Origin: Pardosa pseudoannulata
Lineage: Eukaryota > Arthropoda > Arachnida > Araneae > Lycosidae
Direction: 5' to 3'
Assembly: GCA_032207245.1 (NCBI GenBank)
Contig: CM063502.1
Location: 70,299,116-70,363,115, forward strand
DNA: 64,000 bases
In this document: positions 13,141-25,440 of the stretch, piece by piece
Numbering within the stretch: position 1 is the stretch's first letter
Layout: every line of letters begins with the position of its first letter
The notes under the pieces: generated by a model
Seen by the model: only the letters and a program-made list of their open reading frames with translations
Databases searched by the model: none
Told to the model about the DNA's origin: nothing
Position numbers and translations under genes: made by a program

Positions 13141-13612
13141 TCAATATATTACAAATTCTTTTAACATTCAAAAAAGCATCTTAACTACTTGCCTGATGTT
13201 TATTCCAAATATAACCACTGAATTATAAAACTAACTTATCCGGTGCGAAAGTGAAATTGTAAGAATCATAAAATTTACATTAAGTAGGTAAAAGGCAAGT
13301 CTTTCGTCTCACGACTTTCGGATATCGATTGGACTAAGAGAACCGATATTTATTTATTTACATTCCATAACGATAATCGAAGAGAAAACTTGATTCGGTT
13401 TGTATTATTAAGTTTGACAAGATAAGATATGCAATGTGTGTATTTTGGAAGACCGAGGAGTTAAAAATCTGTTGTAAAATCTCGACTATATTGAACACTT
13501 TAATATTTTGCTTATAAGCATGTTCTGACGCTTGTGATTATTTTTTACTTGACGATAGCAAAGTAAACATATTTTTTTTGTGTGTAGATTTCCTTATTTT
13601 GTGTCAACAGCA

Positions 13613-14280
13613 TGAATCTTCAAAGCTTAAAAATCACTCGTTTTAAAAGTATTTCTACACATTATTGTTTGAAGAAATATATTTCAACAAGGAATATTAA
13701 AAGGTTCTGAATTATTTTTATAAATAACCCCACAATGTTAGTTGGTTCCTCCTTCAAAAATATTTTTTAGTATTGTGTTAGGAATATTCAAATAAAAATG
13801 AAGATCTGCTTTTGAATACACACAGTTATATCATATTTGCTGTATCACTAATTTCAATTCATTCTTCAAAGCTTAAAAATCACTCGTTTTAAAAGTATTT
13901 CTACACATTATTGTTTGAAGAAATATTTTTCTACATGGAATATTAAAAGGTTCTGAATTATTTTTATAAATAACCCCACAATTTTATATGATTTTTCCTT
14001 CAAAAATATATTTTAGTATTGTGTTAAGAATATTCAAATAAAATTGAAGATCTGCTTTTAAATACACACAGTAATATCATATTTTCTCTATCACTAATTT
14101 CAATTCATTCTTCAAAGCTTAAAAATCACTCGTTTTAAAAGTATTTCTACACATTATTGTTTGAAGAAATATTTTTCAATATGGAATATTAAAAGGTTCT
14201 GGATTATTTTTATAAATAACCCCACAATTTTAGCTGATTCCTTCTTCAAAAATATTTTTAGTATTGTGTATATTCAAAAT
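13613..14280. repeat. Tandem array, 246-bp unit, about 2.7 copies
   Basis: CTTCAAAGCTTAAAAATCAC recurs at 13618, 13864 and 14110 with little divergence. ATTAAAAGGTTCTG and AAATAACCCCACAAT are also shared. Confidence 0.9.
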
Positions 14281-14349
14281 TTGAAATTTATGTATACATT
14301 TACTTTTAAAATCTAACTATTGTAAACATAACTGTATTTTCAAATAGTG

Positions 14350-15060
14350 TCATAGATAATAACCTTAATGCCATTTCTCATTTTAATATATATGTAAGAA
14401 TGGCATATGACACTTTGACAGAAACATGGAGAAAATGAAACATGCTAATAGTTTTGACGAAACTTACAATACAGTTTATTGATGGAAGTGTCTTTTAAAT
14501 CCTGATAAAGCAATGAATCTGTTTATTTTCTTTCGCAAATTCACTCCACTTTACCTCAAAGCAAAGGTAATTGCTGAAAATAAAACAGAAAAACTGACTA
14601 TTTTTATATAATCATATGTCTTTAGTGCTACGGAATGAGCGAAAATAGCAGAAACCAAGAAAAAAAAAATCTCAACAAGCAAAAAGACACTAATAACCTT
14701 AATGGTATGTCACATATCTTTCTATACAAGTGAGAATGGAATTCCCATATATGACACCATGACAGAACTATCGAGAAAATGACACATCCTAATAGTTTTG
14801 GCAAAAGTTAAAATATAACTTATTAATCGGAACATTGCTTGAATTCCGATAAAGCTACGAATGTATTTATTTTCTTTCGCATACTTTATCTAAAAAGAAA
14901 AGGTACTTCACTTTATCTAAAAAGCAAAGGTAATTGCTCAAAACAAAATAGAAAAACTGGCTATTTTTATATAGTCATACGTCTTAAGTGCCTGAACGGA
15001 AGTAACAGAAACCAAGAAAGAAAATCTAAACAAGAAAGAAAAAAAAAACACTTAAATACC
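14350..15060. repeat. Tandem duplication, about 345-bp unit, two copies
   Basis: Shared words: TAATAACCTTAATG, ATATGACACYWTGACAGAA, GCAAAGGTAATTGCT and ACAGAAACCAAGAAA. The second copy holds a small open frame that is broken in the first. Confidence 0.8.
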
Positions 15061-16244
15061 TATAATGTATAAAGTATAGACAGATACAATATATCATCCT
15101 CCGATCTATATTGCCTTTTATTAAGCTTGGACGGAAATGTCATTTTTTATCAATAACTCCTCGAATCTATCATTTTTGGCATTATTTATATTTGCCGATC
15201 GGGAAGTCATCTTCCGAGGAGAGCTGTCTTTCATTAAAAATTAATCGTAACTGTATTGATGAAAAATGCTCCGAATTCCTGAAAAATTTTCTCCGACAAT
15301 TCTGGCTATTGTCTTCAGCATCGACAAAATTGCGCACAATTCATCACGAAGCTACAATTTGTGTCTTTCGTTAGAGAACGTCAAAGTTCGGGAGTAATGG
15401 GTTGGGGGAACGTCTAGAGATTTCAATTTTGAGCTGTCCATAGATGTTGTACCCCTTCCGCTGCACCCTTTAATAATAATGATAATTTTGCTTTCCGGAC
15501 TGTGAAAATAGCCGGGTGTCAACTTTGGGTGCTATTGTTGACGATGTCTTATTTTCAGTACGATCCGGCTATCATTTATTTTAGAATCACAGATCCGAAT
15601 AACTATCTTTTTCTTTTTGTTTGTTCTAAATAGTTTTTATTCCGACACCAATTACTTATTTGTGTAGCACAATTTTCTTTTCTTGATGTTAGATTATATT
15701 GCTTTCCATAAGTTTTCTTTGCCTTTTCGAAAAAAAAAATATTTTTTATTCTAATGCTAGATATATGTTATTCAGTATCCTTTTGTTATATTTGACGTCA
15801 ATGAAAAACGAAATATTATAGTATTATCATGGGTATAATTGAGTCTTTATGGAATGAAAGCTGAAAATCAACTCAAAAAATATTTGCTGTTGAGAAAATT
15901 TGTTAAAAAGGATTATTTTTGAAAACTTACTATGCAAATTGTTAAAGGTTTTTTAATTGTTAAAACCAGGATTTCTGATAAAAATTGAATTTTAATGAAA
16001 TAAAACAGTTATTTAACCACAACCATTTAAATCCATCATGTCCAAGGCTAGGTTGGCCTTTTCTGTACAAAAATACATTTCATATTTTTTTTTATCAATG
16101 TGTGTACAAAGTATTCTGTCCCTGAAAGGGTACAGTGTACTTTCTAAATTAGTTTATTTTGTTATTGACCAATCTGTTTGAAAATTTAATTCATTAGTAG
16201 CAAAATATTTATGTATACGCATTTCAAAATGAAGTATGATCGTT
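15061..16244. other. Intergenic with a unique, GC-richer island at 15110-15560
   Basis: The island is non-repetitive and contains words such as TTTGCCGATCGGGAAGTCAT, TTGCGCACAATTCATCACGA and CTTTCCGGACTGTGAAAATA. It has no extended protein-like frame. It is a candidate conserved non-coding element, on composition only. Confidence 0.3.
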
Positions 16245-16440
16245 TTAAAAGTAATTAATTGCTGTAATTATTAAGTAATTATTAATTATTACAAAATGCC
16301 ATAATAATAATGCTCCATTCGCAGATTGCTTATAATATGGCCATTGTAATTCCCATGATTGTAATTATTAGGTAATTGTTAATTATTACAAAAGGACATA
16401 ATTCTAACTTTCCATGCGCAGCTTGCTTATAATATGGTCA
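16245..16440. repeat. Tandem duplication, about 97-bp unit, two copies
   Basis: GCTTATAATATGG and TTAATTATTACAAAA recur about 97 bp apart. Confidence 0.8.
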
Positions 16441-17867
16441 TTATAATTTATATGACAATTTTTAGATCTTAGAAAAAAATTTAACTGTATTCAGATGCCT
16501 CCGCTGCAAATATAGTTAAAAAAAAGAAATAATAATTAAAGTATCCATTTCCCCTTACAAAATAGGTATAATTATTCTTTCAAGTTAAGAACGGATAGAC
16601 TTTTGCTGATCAAAATACGATAATGTCTCTCTTTTTTTATACTTTAGAAGGGGAATTATCAAAATAACGTTAATTTCGTTAAGTATAAGATGATTAGAAA
16701 TGCACCTGTAGTATTTCAAATACATATAAAATTCAAAAATTTTTACTTCAAAAACTATTTAAAGTAGTCAATAATAGTAATGAAATTTTCAGTTGTGGTA
16801 AGAAATATATTAATTAGATGTTGATAGATATAAATACACCCTCTTTGATTCTTATTCTTCATTATATTTCACAATTCAAGGCGATAAGAAAGAAAAAATT
16901 TTCAAACTAATTTAGCCCAGGTGAAAGTGTATTTTATAGCTTAAAAAACGAAGGGGAGAATGACAGACATCATCAAGCACTGTTTCTTCAGTTTTGGTTA
17001 CCCCTCTAATGATATAAAAGCTCGAAAAAATTTGCTACGTAGAAGATAATTTTGTTAAACGGAAGTTTTTCATGTGAAACTCCTATGTCGTACGTCTTCA
17101 AGGTTTCGTAAAAATATACATTACTTAGACAATTTCTCTAAAAGGTATTTAATTATACAGTATCAACGTTATAATTTTAAAGACTGTTAACGTTAATGCC
17201 GTAAATAAAGAAAAAAACGTCGAGGTATTTTTCGTTTTTCTAAGAGAGTTAATTCCAAACATTAACTTGCGTGTTTATTTAAAATACACCTTTGAATACA
17301 AAATTAAAGCAGAAGTTGTAAAGGCGAAGTTCTCTTGTACCACGCATCAGTGACTTTTTCTGTGAAACCCCCATTCAAGTCTTTAGTCTCGGTTGTTCTC
17401 CCACTCCGGGATAGGAGATTGTAAAATGAAAAGGGGAGACAGGAGACAATTGCGTATCATAAGATAACAAAAGAAAAGCATTTTCAAAAATACTAAAACA
17501 CATTTTATCGGTAGTGATATTTCAATATCAGTTACTCTTCTCAAATAATTTCGTAAGGTGTTGTTTTAAATGGGATATTAGTATTAACCTAAGAAGTAGT
17601 ATATAAATCTGTACTGACGATAATGATTTGTCAATGCACTCATTCGTGAAATTTGCATAAATATAAGACTGATCGGATAAGACGAATTGCTGCCAGTAAC
17701 AAAAAATAATAATCAAACATTAAAAAAAAATTAAACAAAAAAGGAATTCAAAAATAGAAAAAAAATTCTTTACTGAAAATCCCTGTACCAAATTTCATGC
17801 CTCTAGGTTGTACTGTTTGTGCGCAATCGTGTTCAAACACTAAACGTTTTATGTGTTAGCTGTTGCT
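16441..17867. other. Intergenic, nothing recognised
   Basis: Unique AT-rich sequence without supported features. Confidence 0.5.
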
Positions 17868-18139
17868 TTAACACTAAACATACCATATAACGGGTCAAAT
17901 GACCCATAAGGTTTATGTAAAAAATGCGATGGGAAATGAATTAAAAATTCTTATTCTTTGTGTTTGCAATACATAAAAATTGACAATATACAATTTTGTT
18001 AAATTATAATAAAGCTTATTTGTCTATTCCCTTCCAATTTTCATATTTCATACATTTATAATCAGAAAAATAAAGTCCGGTCATTTGACCCGCTAGGTAG
18101 AAATAGGTATGTATTAAGTGTTGGTATGTTTAGTGTTAA
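17868..18139. mobile_element. TTAA-type (piggyBac-like) MITE, 272 bp
   Basis: Perfect 18-bp terminal inverted repeats TTAACACTAAACATACCA and TGGTATGTTTAGTGTTAA, including the TTAA target duplication. A subterminal palindromic word GGGTCAAATGACCC lies near each end. TTAA specificity is the hallmark of the piggyBac superfamily. The element has no coding capacity. Confidence 0.85.
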
Positions 18140-18301
18140 TATCATGTGACGACGAAGTCTGTTAAAATTCAAGCTACCTTTTCTACTTTCTTATCATTAG
18201 TTACTCTCCGTAAACATTGAACTAACATTTTCATTTTATATTTCAAGATAAATGTTTATTTATTTTTATCATTGATAGTGCACTCAATATATTTTTTTTA
18301 G

Positions 18302-18304
<3 letters not shown>

Positions 18305-18387
<83 letters not shown>

Positions 18388-18450
18388 CGACTCATAAACA
18401 CACACATATATATTCGTATATATATATATAATATATGTATATTATTATGC
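18305..18450. repeat. AT dinucleotide microsatellite
   Basis: About 69 bp of uninterrupted AT (18305-18373), then degenerate AT-rich repeats to about 18450. Confidence 0.95.
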
Positions 18451-20365
18451 ATATATATATTATTATTGTGTATATTATGCTTAAATTTCAGATGATAATT
18501 CTTAATTTGTATACTTTATTCATGTAGTAGTTTAAACAATTAAAGTAACTCGCAGGAGGCATGTGATTACACAATGAAGTAATTAAGTCAAGAAATATTG
18601 GGAAGAAATGTAATTTATAATGTACAAAATGTTGACGACTCATTAAAGCTAAAAATAATGATAAATCGATTATTGTTAACATAATTAAACTTAGAACTTA
18701 TTTATGAAAATGCACACATTTACTTTATAATAATAAAACTTTTTCAAAATAAGTTTTGTATTTAGAAACATTTGAACCACTGCGTGAGCATTTTTTGCCA
18801 TTATCCATCGAAATTTACCCGCAATTTATATTGTAGCATAAAAAGGTGAAAGTTTTTTAAAATTATTATATTAAAAGCTGCTATTCTATACTTATTTTTC
18901 TTATTAAAATTATTAGATAAGGTTTCCTCATAAAATACAAAAAGTTCTGAAACACATACACATAATAAAAAAAAACAACACATACGCAAAAACTTCCAAT
19001 ATTTTAGATACCATAACGAGATACATAAAAAAAAAATTACATATAGTTTAAAAAAAAAAAAAAAAAAAAAACAAAAAAATAAAAAAAAAAAAAAAAAAAA
19101 ATATTTTATTGTAAAACCCGTGGAATGGCATCGCCGTTGAAACTGGTAAAACTGCATCTTGCAGCACCAATCTTCCATGTATTAGTTGTAATAAAGGCCC
19201 AAAAAAAAACTTAAACATCTGCTTTAAATTTTATACCCGACATTTCAATGTTTTTTTCTTTCTCTCACGTCATACTTTGTTTACGTGGTTTTCCCTGTGA
19301 CAGTTATTTCCCAATGAGGAATTGCAGTCGTTTTGGGACACCCTGTATAATAGTATTTACTTACTATGGTACTAAACTTATCCACTGCCATTGCAGGAAC
19401 TTTGTGAAAGTAAATTTCATGTCCGGCATTTTATTTCTTTTTTTTTTTATCTTACACAAGTTTGTTATCTCCTTTATACTCAGTATTCACTTTGAAATAC
19501 TTAAAAATTAAAAATTTGATTTAGGGTAGCCACACAACTTTTAATTTTTTTTTGTCCACATATATTTTTTTTTTATTACATCTTTCAAGCAACAGCTATG
19601 CGCTTTCATTAAACTTATGTAATTTAAAACTAAAAGAAATTATATTTTCCTCTGCATTTAAACTTAACCTTTATTCTGTTCTTAAAAGCTTTTCTCTCAA
19701 GATAATTTTTAGGACAATTACAAAAACCTTTAACCTCAGACAGCGGTTCACTTGAAGTCAGAATTCAGAATTATCTTTTAACAGTTTTGCATTATAAAAC
19801 TAGAGTATGTACTAAGTATGTAATCCTTTTATTAAAACATCTCCCATGTGTAAAGGGACTTTAGTGCAACTCATTTTTCAACATAAATGCTGCACTTAAT
19901 ACATTATAATGCCATTAAGTACCTATATATTATCTTTCTCTGAACTTTGTACTGGATAATTCGGTCTAATTAGGTGCACTAAAAACTATAAGGAAACCTT
20001 GTAAAATATTCAACAAATATTTTTTTCTTTTTGTCTTGGAACCAAGGTTTTACGTTAATGGAAATCTTAGAGTGGGTATTTTTTTTTTAAAGTCATACGA
20101 GAAAAGGACAGCGAGAGGCAGTCGTACATGCATAAAAAATTTTCCTTCTAGAAGCTAGCAATTATGCTTCTATCTACTTAGGAATTATTTTATTACTTGT
20201 TAGTTACTTCTTAGTTGCTTAGTTCTTCTTTTTCTTTCAGTGACACAAAAAAAAACTAAGAATAGCTCTAATATTTCACATTTAATTTCAGTTTGTAATA
20301 TACAACTCTAGTAGCGTTATAACTTGAAATTACACGTATATTTTTAATTCACTGATATTATACGC
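18451..20365. other. Intergenic; interrupted A tract
   Basis: A nearly pure A tract at about 19049-19101. GGGACACCCTGTATA at about 19337-19351 looks like the terminus of a DNA transposon, but no partner end was found. Nothing else is supported. Confidence 0.4.
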
Positions 20366-20665
20366 ATGGACGATGGCTAAACAGGCTGAGAGTTGCTTTT
20401 TGGTACGAGAGCGTGGGTTTGCATTTTGCTACTGCCATGGTCATATAGCTATACATACAGTCATATGGCTTTAAGGAGTAGGTTCCGATCTCAAAGACCC
20501 GGAGTTCGTAGGTTCGAATCCCACAGTGGCATGGATGTTCGTAGCCGTTCGGAATCGTCTTTAAGCAGTAAGTCCCGGTCTCATTAGTCCTCGTGTTGCA
20601 AAAAGTAGATCATAGCGCTCCAAACCAAACCAAACCGACCTCAAAGGCACTCGTGGAGCTAAATG
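20366..20665 (+). mobile_element. Old family A SINE, split by a younger copy
   Basis: A diverged copy runs from about 20366 (GACGATGGCTAAACAGG) to CCGATCTCAAAG at 20496. It resumes at 20647 with GCACTCGTGG, the expected continuation of the body. The gap is exactly the younger SINE. Confidence 0.65.
20497..20634 (+). mobile_element. Family A SINE, 5' truncated, nested
   Basis: It starts within the tRNA head (ACCCGGAGTTCGTAGG) and runs to the CCAAACCAAACCAAA tail. Flanking duplication: CCGATCTCAAAG (20485-20496) and CCGACCTCAAAG (20635-20646), 11 of 12 identical. Confidence 0.85.
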
Positions 20666-21487
20666 TTGACGCTTGGACTTTCAACCACTATCCATCCATG
20701 TTCTAAGTATATTTAATTTTTCTATATATACATACACATATATATATATAGACTAGATGATATAAATAAATCAGGAGATTATTAGTTTTAATTCAGCCTC
20801 TCTGTAGGGGAAAATTCGTGGCTAGTTCCACCAAAACTTTGTATGCATGGTGTCCTGAATATGCGATAATAATTTTTGAAAGGAATAAAAAATATTCATA
20901 TTTTAGCCACCAGGAAAGGAAATGATTTGTAACTTACACATATCCTAACATGCTATCCGTTCTCTACCTAGATAAGGAATCATGAAATTTTTTTTTTCAT
21001 TTAAAGTGGACCCCGCTATAAAAATTATTTCTATAAATCACGAATAATTTGTTAAATTTTTTTTATCAAAGAAGCATTAAAATTTTATTGCGGTGAAAGC
21101 ATTTTGGTAGGTAAAACGTTTGCGTAGACGTTATTTGACAATTACAAGATTTCAAATAATTATTTTGCAATATAAACCGGAAAATTTGCAGTTAAACACT
21201 GTCGAGTTCGCAGACCAATTCGAATCCAGGAAGTTGAAGAAGTTGCATTAGCAGTAGTAAAGCAAGAAGCAGTAAGTGCACATTGTAGCAGTAGAGTATG
21301 TGCGGGAACTGGATATGCCACATATCCGGGACAACAACATAAAATGCCTACCCCTGCATTTATGTTTTTGTCCCCCCGCAAAATTTTATATTTATATAAA
21401 ATTTTATATAAATATTTATTAAGTATAAATATTTATTATTAAGAATAGCATTAAAAATTACACAAAACTTTACATTGCCGGAAAATA
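20666..21487. other. Intergenic, nothing recognised
   Basis: AT-rich sequence with a short TA run near 20739. Nothing else is supported. Confidence 0.45.
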
Positions 21488-21590
21488 GCCGAACAACAGG
21501 TCCCTGTTCTTTATGTACCGGAGTTCATGAGTTCGAATCCTGCTTCTGGCATGGATGTTCTTAGTCGTTTGGAATCGGCTTAAAGCGGCT
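21488..21590 (+). mobile_element. Family A SINE, head only
   Basis: The tRNA-derived head with GAGTTCATGAGTTCGAATCC and the start of the body (ATGGATGTTCTTAGTCGTTT). It breaks off after GGCTTAAAGCGG. Confidence 0.8.
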
Positions 21591-23039
21591 GTTACACAAT
21601 CTTGTGAAATATATTTCAGTAAATGTTTCAGTATTATACAATTTAAAACAAAGATACTGAAAATATAAATGTGGTTAGAATTAAAAATTGAAAAATTTAT
21701 TTAAAAATTAAATTTTGATTCGGTATATTGTTTAAAAAAATTTATAATGTGGAAATGTACTTTCGTTTCAACGTTAAAATGTTATACAGTGAACTTCTGA
21801 ATTTATGGTTATTCTTCTGACCCAATCAAGTAAACCACTGACCGGCATTAGACGGTAAATTCTAAAACATTATTTTTTTTTAGTAGTATTCGGTAAAATT
21901 GTAGCTCAATTGGTACACCAAAAGGCTCTACGGCGAGCCACAGTTTGCATTTCGAGCTAGACTCCATTGTCCATTCCGATATCATTTGTAAAAATGACAC
22001 CGTTTCCAAAGTGACTGGAAAAATGCCTCCATTACCGAATTCTCAGTGTTTACTAGCCACTCGAAGTGCCTTTGTTTCTAAGTTACATATTTTGTTTTCG
22101 CAGAACGTGTGTGCCAACTGTGAAACGAGAACATTGTATGAATGAAAAATACTTTAAAAAAATTTGATCGGCAAACAGTAAAAAATACGTACTCAAGCAT
22201 AACTTTGATGTTAAAAAAAGCTTCTCTAAGTTTAAAAAATAAACAAAATTTGAAAAAAAAATGCTCAAAAACTCTTTTGTTTCCTAATCCAAGTTGTCTG
22301 GCTTCCGGTCCTTTCCCTCTCCACCATTCTTTCCTTCGCCCTATTTTTTTTACGCGGGGAAGCGAGCTGCGGAATGATTGATACTGGCCGGATCGGAGTG
22401 AAGTGTCAGCCAGCAGCCCAATAGCTCATGCATGTATTCATGCGCGGCTGCCAACATTTTTCGTGTTAGTTGCAGTTCTTTCTCTTTTGATTTTTTGCTT
22501 CTGACAAATGGGCTCGTTGTAAAATAGTGTGAGCAGAGAACTAAAATGAAAAAAAGGGGGAAAAAATAGAAACGGTCCAACTGTGTTAGCAGTTGTAAAG
22601 GAGAGTAAGAATGAAAATCGATTATTTTTTTGCTTTTTATTTTCATTTCCTCCAGAAGTACTTTAGCTGGGGAAGTTTCATGTTACATCTCGGTGTCTTC
22701 ATTCATTTTTTTTTCTTGTTAGGCAATTTTTTGTGAGTTTGATACGAATTTTGAAAACTTTCTTTAACTGTTTTAAATTCTTTCCTCTTAAGCACAAATT
22801 CCTCCATCCGATTTTCTACTATTGCTTGTACGGAAGATCTGACCATGATGGCAACTTGTGGCAAAGTGTTCCTTTTGTAAGATATTGGACAAGCTGAGGA
22901 TATTTTGTTTACTCTCTCAGTTACTGTACATGTTGACATGTGTGGATTAATGCATGAAATTCTGAAGCAATAATAATTCATATGTTGGCCACGAAGTAAA
23001 AGGGGAAGGTACTACCATGTGCAGTGCTGTGGTTTGTTA
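21591..23039. other. Intergenic with a GC-richer unique island at about 22290-22480
   Basis: The island contains ATACTGGCCGGATCGGAGTG and CATGCGCGGCTGCCAAC. It has no protein-like frame. A minus-strand open frame at 22703-22981 has a lysine-rich end of unknown meaning and is not called as a gene. Confidence 0.3.
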
Positions 23040-23660
23040 TTCTACATTGAGACGGCTGCCAGGAGGCAAAGTTGGCCCAGGTCCTGGTGGGCTTTCGGGG
23101 CCCTTCCCTACCCTCCTTTTAAGGCAAAAAAAAAAAAAAAAAGTTTATAAAAGAGGATACAAACGAATATTTTTGGAGGAAAGTTTTTATTAGTTTTTTT
23201 ATGTTTACATACCTTTGTAGCAAAATGCCGAATGCCAAAAATCTGTATGAACTCAAGGATGTAAAGTGTAACACTTGCAATTTAGTTTTTCTGTAAAAAA
23301 ATAAAATAAAATAGCATAGGTAAGATTAACGAATAATAGCTATTCGTAGCTATTCGTAGACCCGAAAAGCAAAGGATTTTTCTACTCAGAACCATGGCCT
23401 AAGTAATGAGTAAAAAAAAGTGGCTGGAGTGATGTAAATAAATAAACTGGAGTGTGTTTTAGATAAAATTGTCAACATTTTAACTGTTTTTATTTAATTT
23501 CTGAAGAAGGTTTCATGAAATATTACTTGAAGAATTAACAAAAAACATTTTCAAATTTTGTTAGCTAAATTATTCAAAATTTAATAATTAAGTACCAAAT
23601 TTTAGGGGGCCCAGGGCCTAGACCCAGTCGGCCCGTGCTTTAATCAGGCCTTGAAGGCTG
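23040..23660. mobile_element. Possible non-autonomous DNA element with GGGCCC-rich ends
   Basis: GC-rich blocks TTTCGGGGCCCTTCC (about 23095) and GGGGGCCCAGGGCCTAGACC (about 23605) bracket about 500 bp of AT-rich sequence. The ends are only loosely inverted and no target duplication was identified. Confidence 0.25.
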
Positions 23661-25279
23661 CATTACTCGGCACCATAAAGGGGCGACATAAGTATAAAAA
23701 CAAAAATGCAATTCAAACTGTTCAATAATTAAAAGTCCTTATAAAATAAGTTTCTATATTAGTCTGAGTTACTTCAATAATTATGTATATGATTTAAGAT
23801 TTAACGCAATCCTCAGCCTAAGCGGTTTTGAAACTTTTTTATTCCAGCTTCTAGTGTTTAGAGATGACTTTCCGAAGGCTTGAATCCTACTGAGAAAATA
23901 TACCACACTGTCCTGATCTTATACATAGAGTGCAGTGAATCTCCGCTAAAATTGAAAAATGCATGAAGCTTCAAATATAATTGCGTTAGGAAATTCCAAG
24001 TCCTCATAAATCTGTTCTTTTGCAAATAGACATAGCCAAATAATTTATCTCCAACAAAGAATAAGGAAATTGTTAAGGGAATATTAGGCTGAAATATCTC
24101 TGTACCGACTACAGAAAAATTTCTGGCGCGTAGAGATTTAGAACCCTTCTATATTACTGTCACGTGCCTTCTTTCTGGCTATTCACTTAGTTTAGTTTAT
24201 ACTACTCTCTTTTGTTTTTCTGTCATTCCATTTTTTCCGACATCAGAATTCTCCTAGAAGCTCATTTTAAATTTTCTTAACATAAAATATATATTACTTA
24301 AAGAATCAAATAAAGCAAACCACATGCTTATAAAAATTGCACCGTCTGGTTCATTTTTATCCTGTACTATCTGTATATCCTCCTACGTTTCTGCTTATCC
24401 TACCATTCTTAAAAAGGTATACAAATATCTATACATACATATATATTTATAATTCCCAAAGGAAATTTGTTTTACGTTCCTTTGTTTGCAGAGTGTTCCT
24501 TAGTTGTTTTCAATAAACTGCCTCAGGAATTTTTGATTTAGCGTAAAATCTCTGAAATTCTTTTATCTAAGTCAACTTTAAAAAAATAATCTTTTCTTCC
24601 TTTGTTAGTGATTAAATATTTTACAAACTTTAATAAGATTAAATTCTTTTAACCTTTGCAAAAAAAATTAATTAAGATTAAATTTAGTTTTATATATGAA
24701 AATAAAATTATACTTAAAATTTTATTAATTCAGAAGTCGGATAATTTTGAAAGCATTCGTACGTGCTGAGGTGGAAAAAAAATTGCAAAACGAGTTAATA
24801 ATTCAGCAGCTCAAGAATATTTCTTCTAAGTTCTGAATTTAAAATTTGGAAAGAACTAAATTTTTGAATTGGAAAGTTACTTTTCATGCATACATTTGAA
24901 AGCCTATTGAGGATTTAAAAAAGAATATTAACAAAATGCGTCCGAAAAAAGTTCTTGGTGGCCACGCGTAAAAAGTGAAACTTTTTAAAGTGAGCGAGTA
25001 ATAATTGCGATTTCAGACAGTGGCTTAAAATAATTCTTTGATAAGAGTTGATGTTTTATTCATTATAAAAAATTCATTACAAAAAAAATTTTTAGAATAA
25101 AAAATTTAGAGACTTAACTAAATATCATTTAAAACCTAAATCTTGAAAAAAAATTATCCATCTACTTAATAATATTTAATTGCTTCAGAACTCTACAGTA
25201 TGTTATTCGCTACATGTGGACTGATAAGACATCCTGACAGCTGATTTCCAATGGTTGCAAACTCTTATATCTTCATTTT
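23661..25279. other. Intergenic, nothing recognised
   Basis: Unique AT-rich sequence without supported features. Confidence 0.5.
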
Positions 25280-25440
25280 GGATTGGAGGTCTGCGATCCA
25301 CATATTTTGGTTCACAAGGGCTAATGAGACCGACACCTGTTGCTTAAAGCAGCATATTCCGAACGGCCGTGATTAACTATGCTAAAGGATTTGAACCCCA
25401 CAGATTATGGAACATAACTCCATTTGCATAATCCCATTGT
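25280..25440 (-). mobile_element. Family A SINE, old copy
   Basis: Recognisable by CACAAGGGCTAATGAGACCG, TTCCGAACGGCC and GGATTTGAACCCCACAGATT in reverse orientation. A possible tail scrap in the opposite sense follows at about 25491-25530. Confidence 0.7.

Noticed and set aside
18801..19178. Minus-strand frame of 125 codons
   Set aside because: Much of it is a poly-phenylalanine translation of an A tract; no protein-like content.
22703..22981. Minus-strand frame of 92 codons with a lysine-rich end
   Set aside because: No recognisable motif, no splice or start context, and part of the end is an A/T tract; left uncalled.
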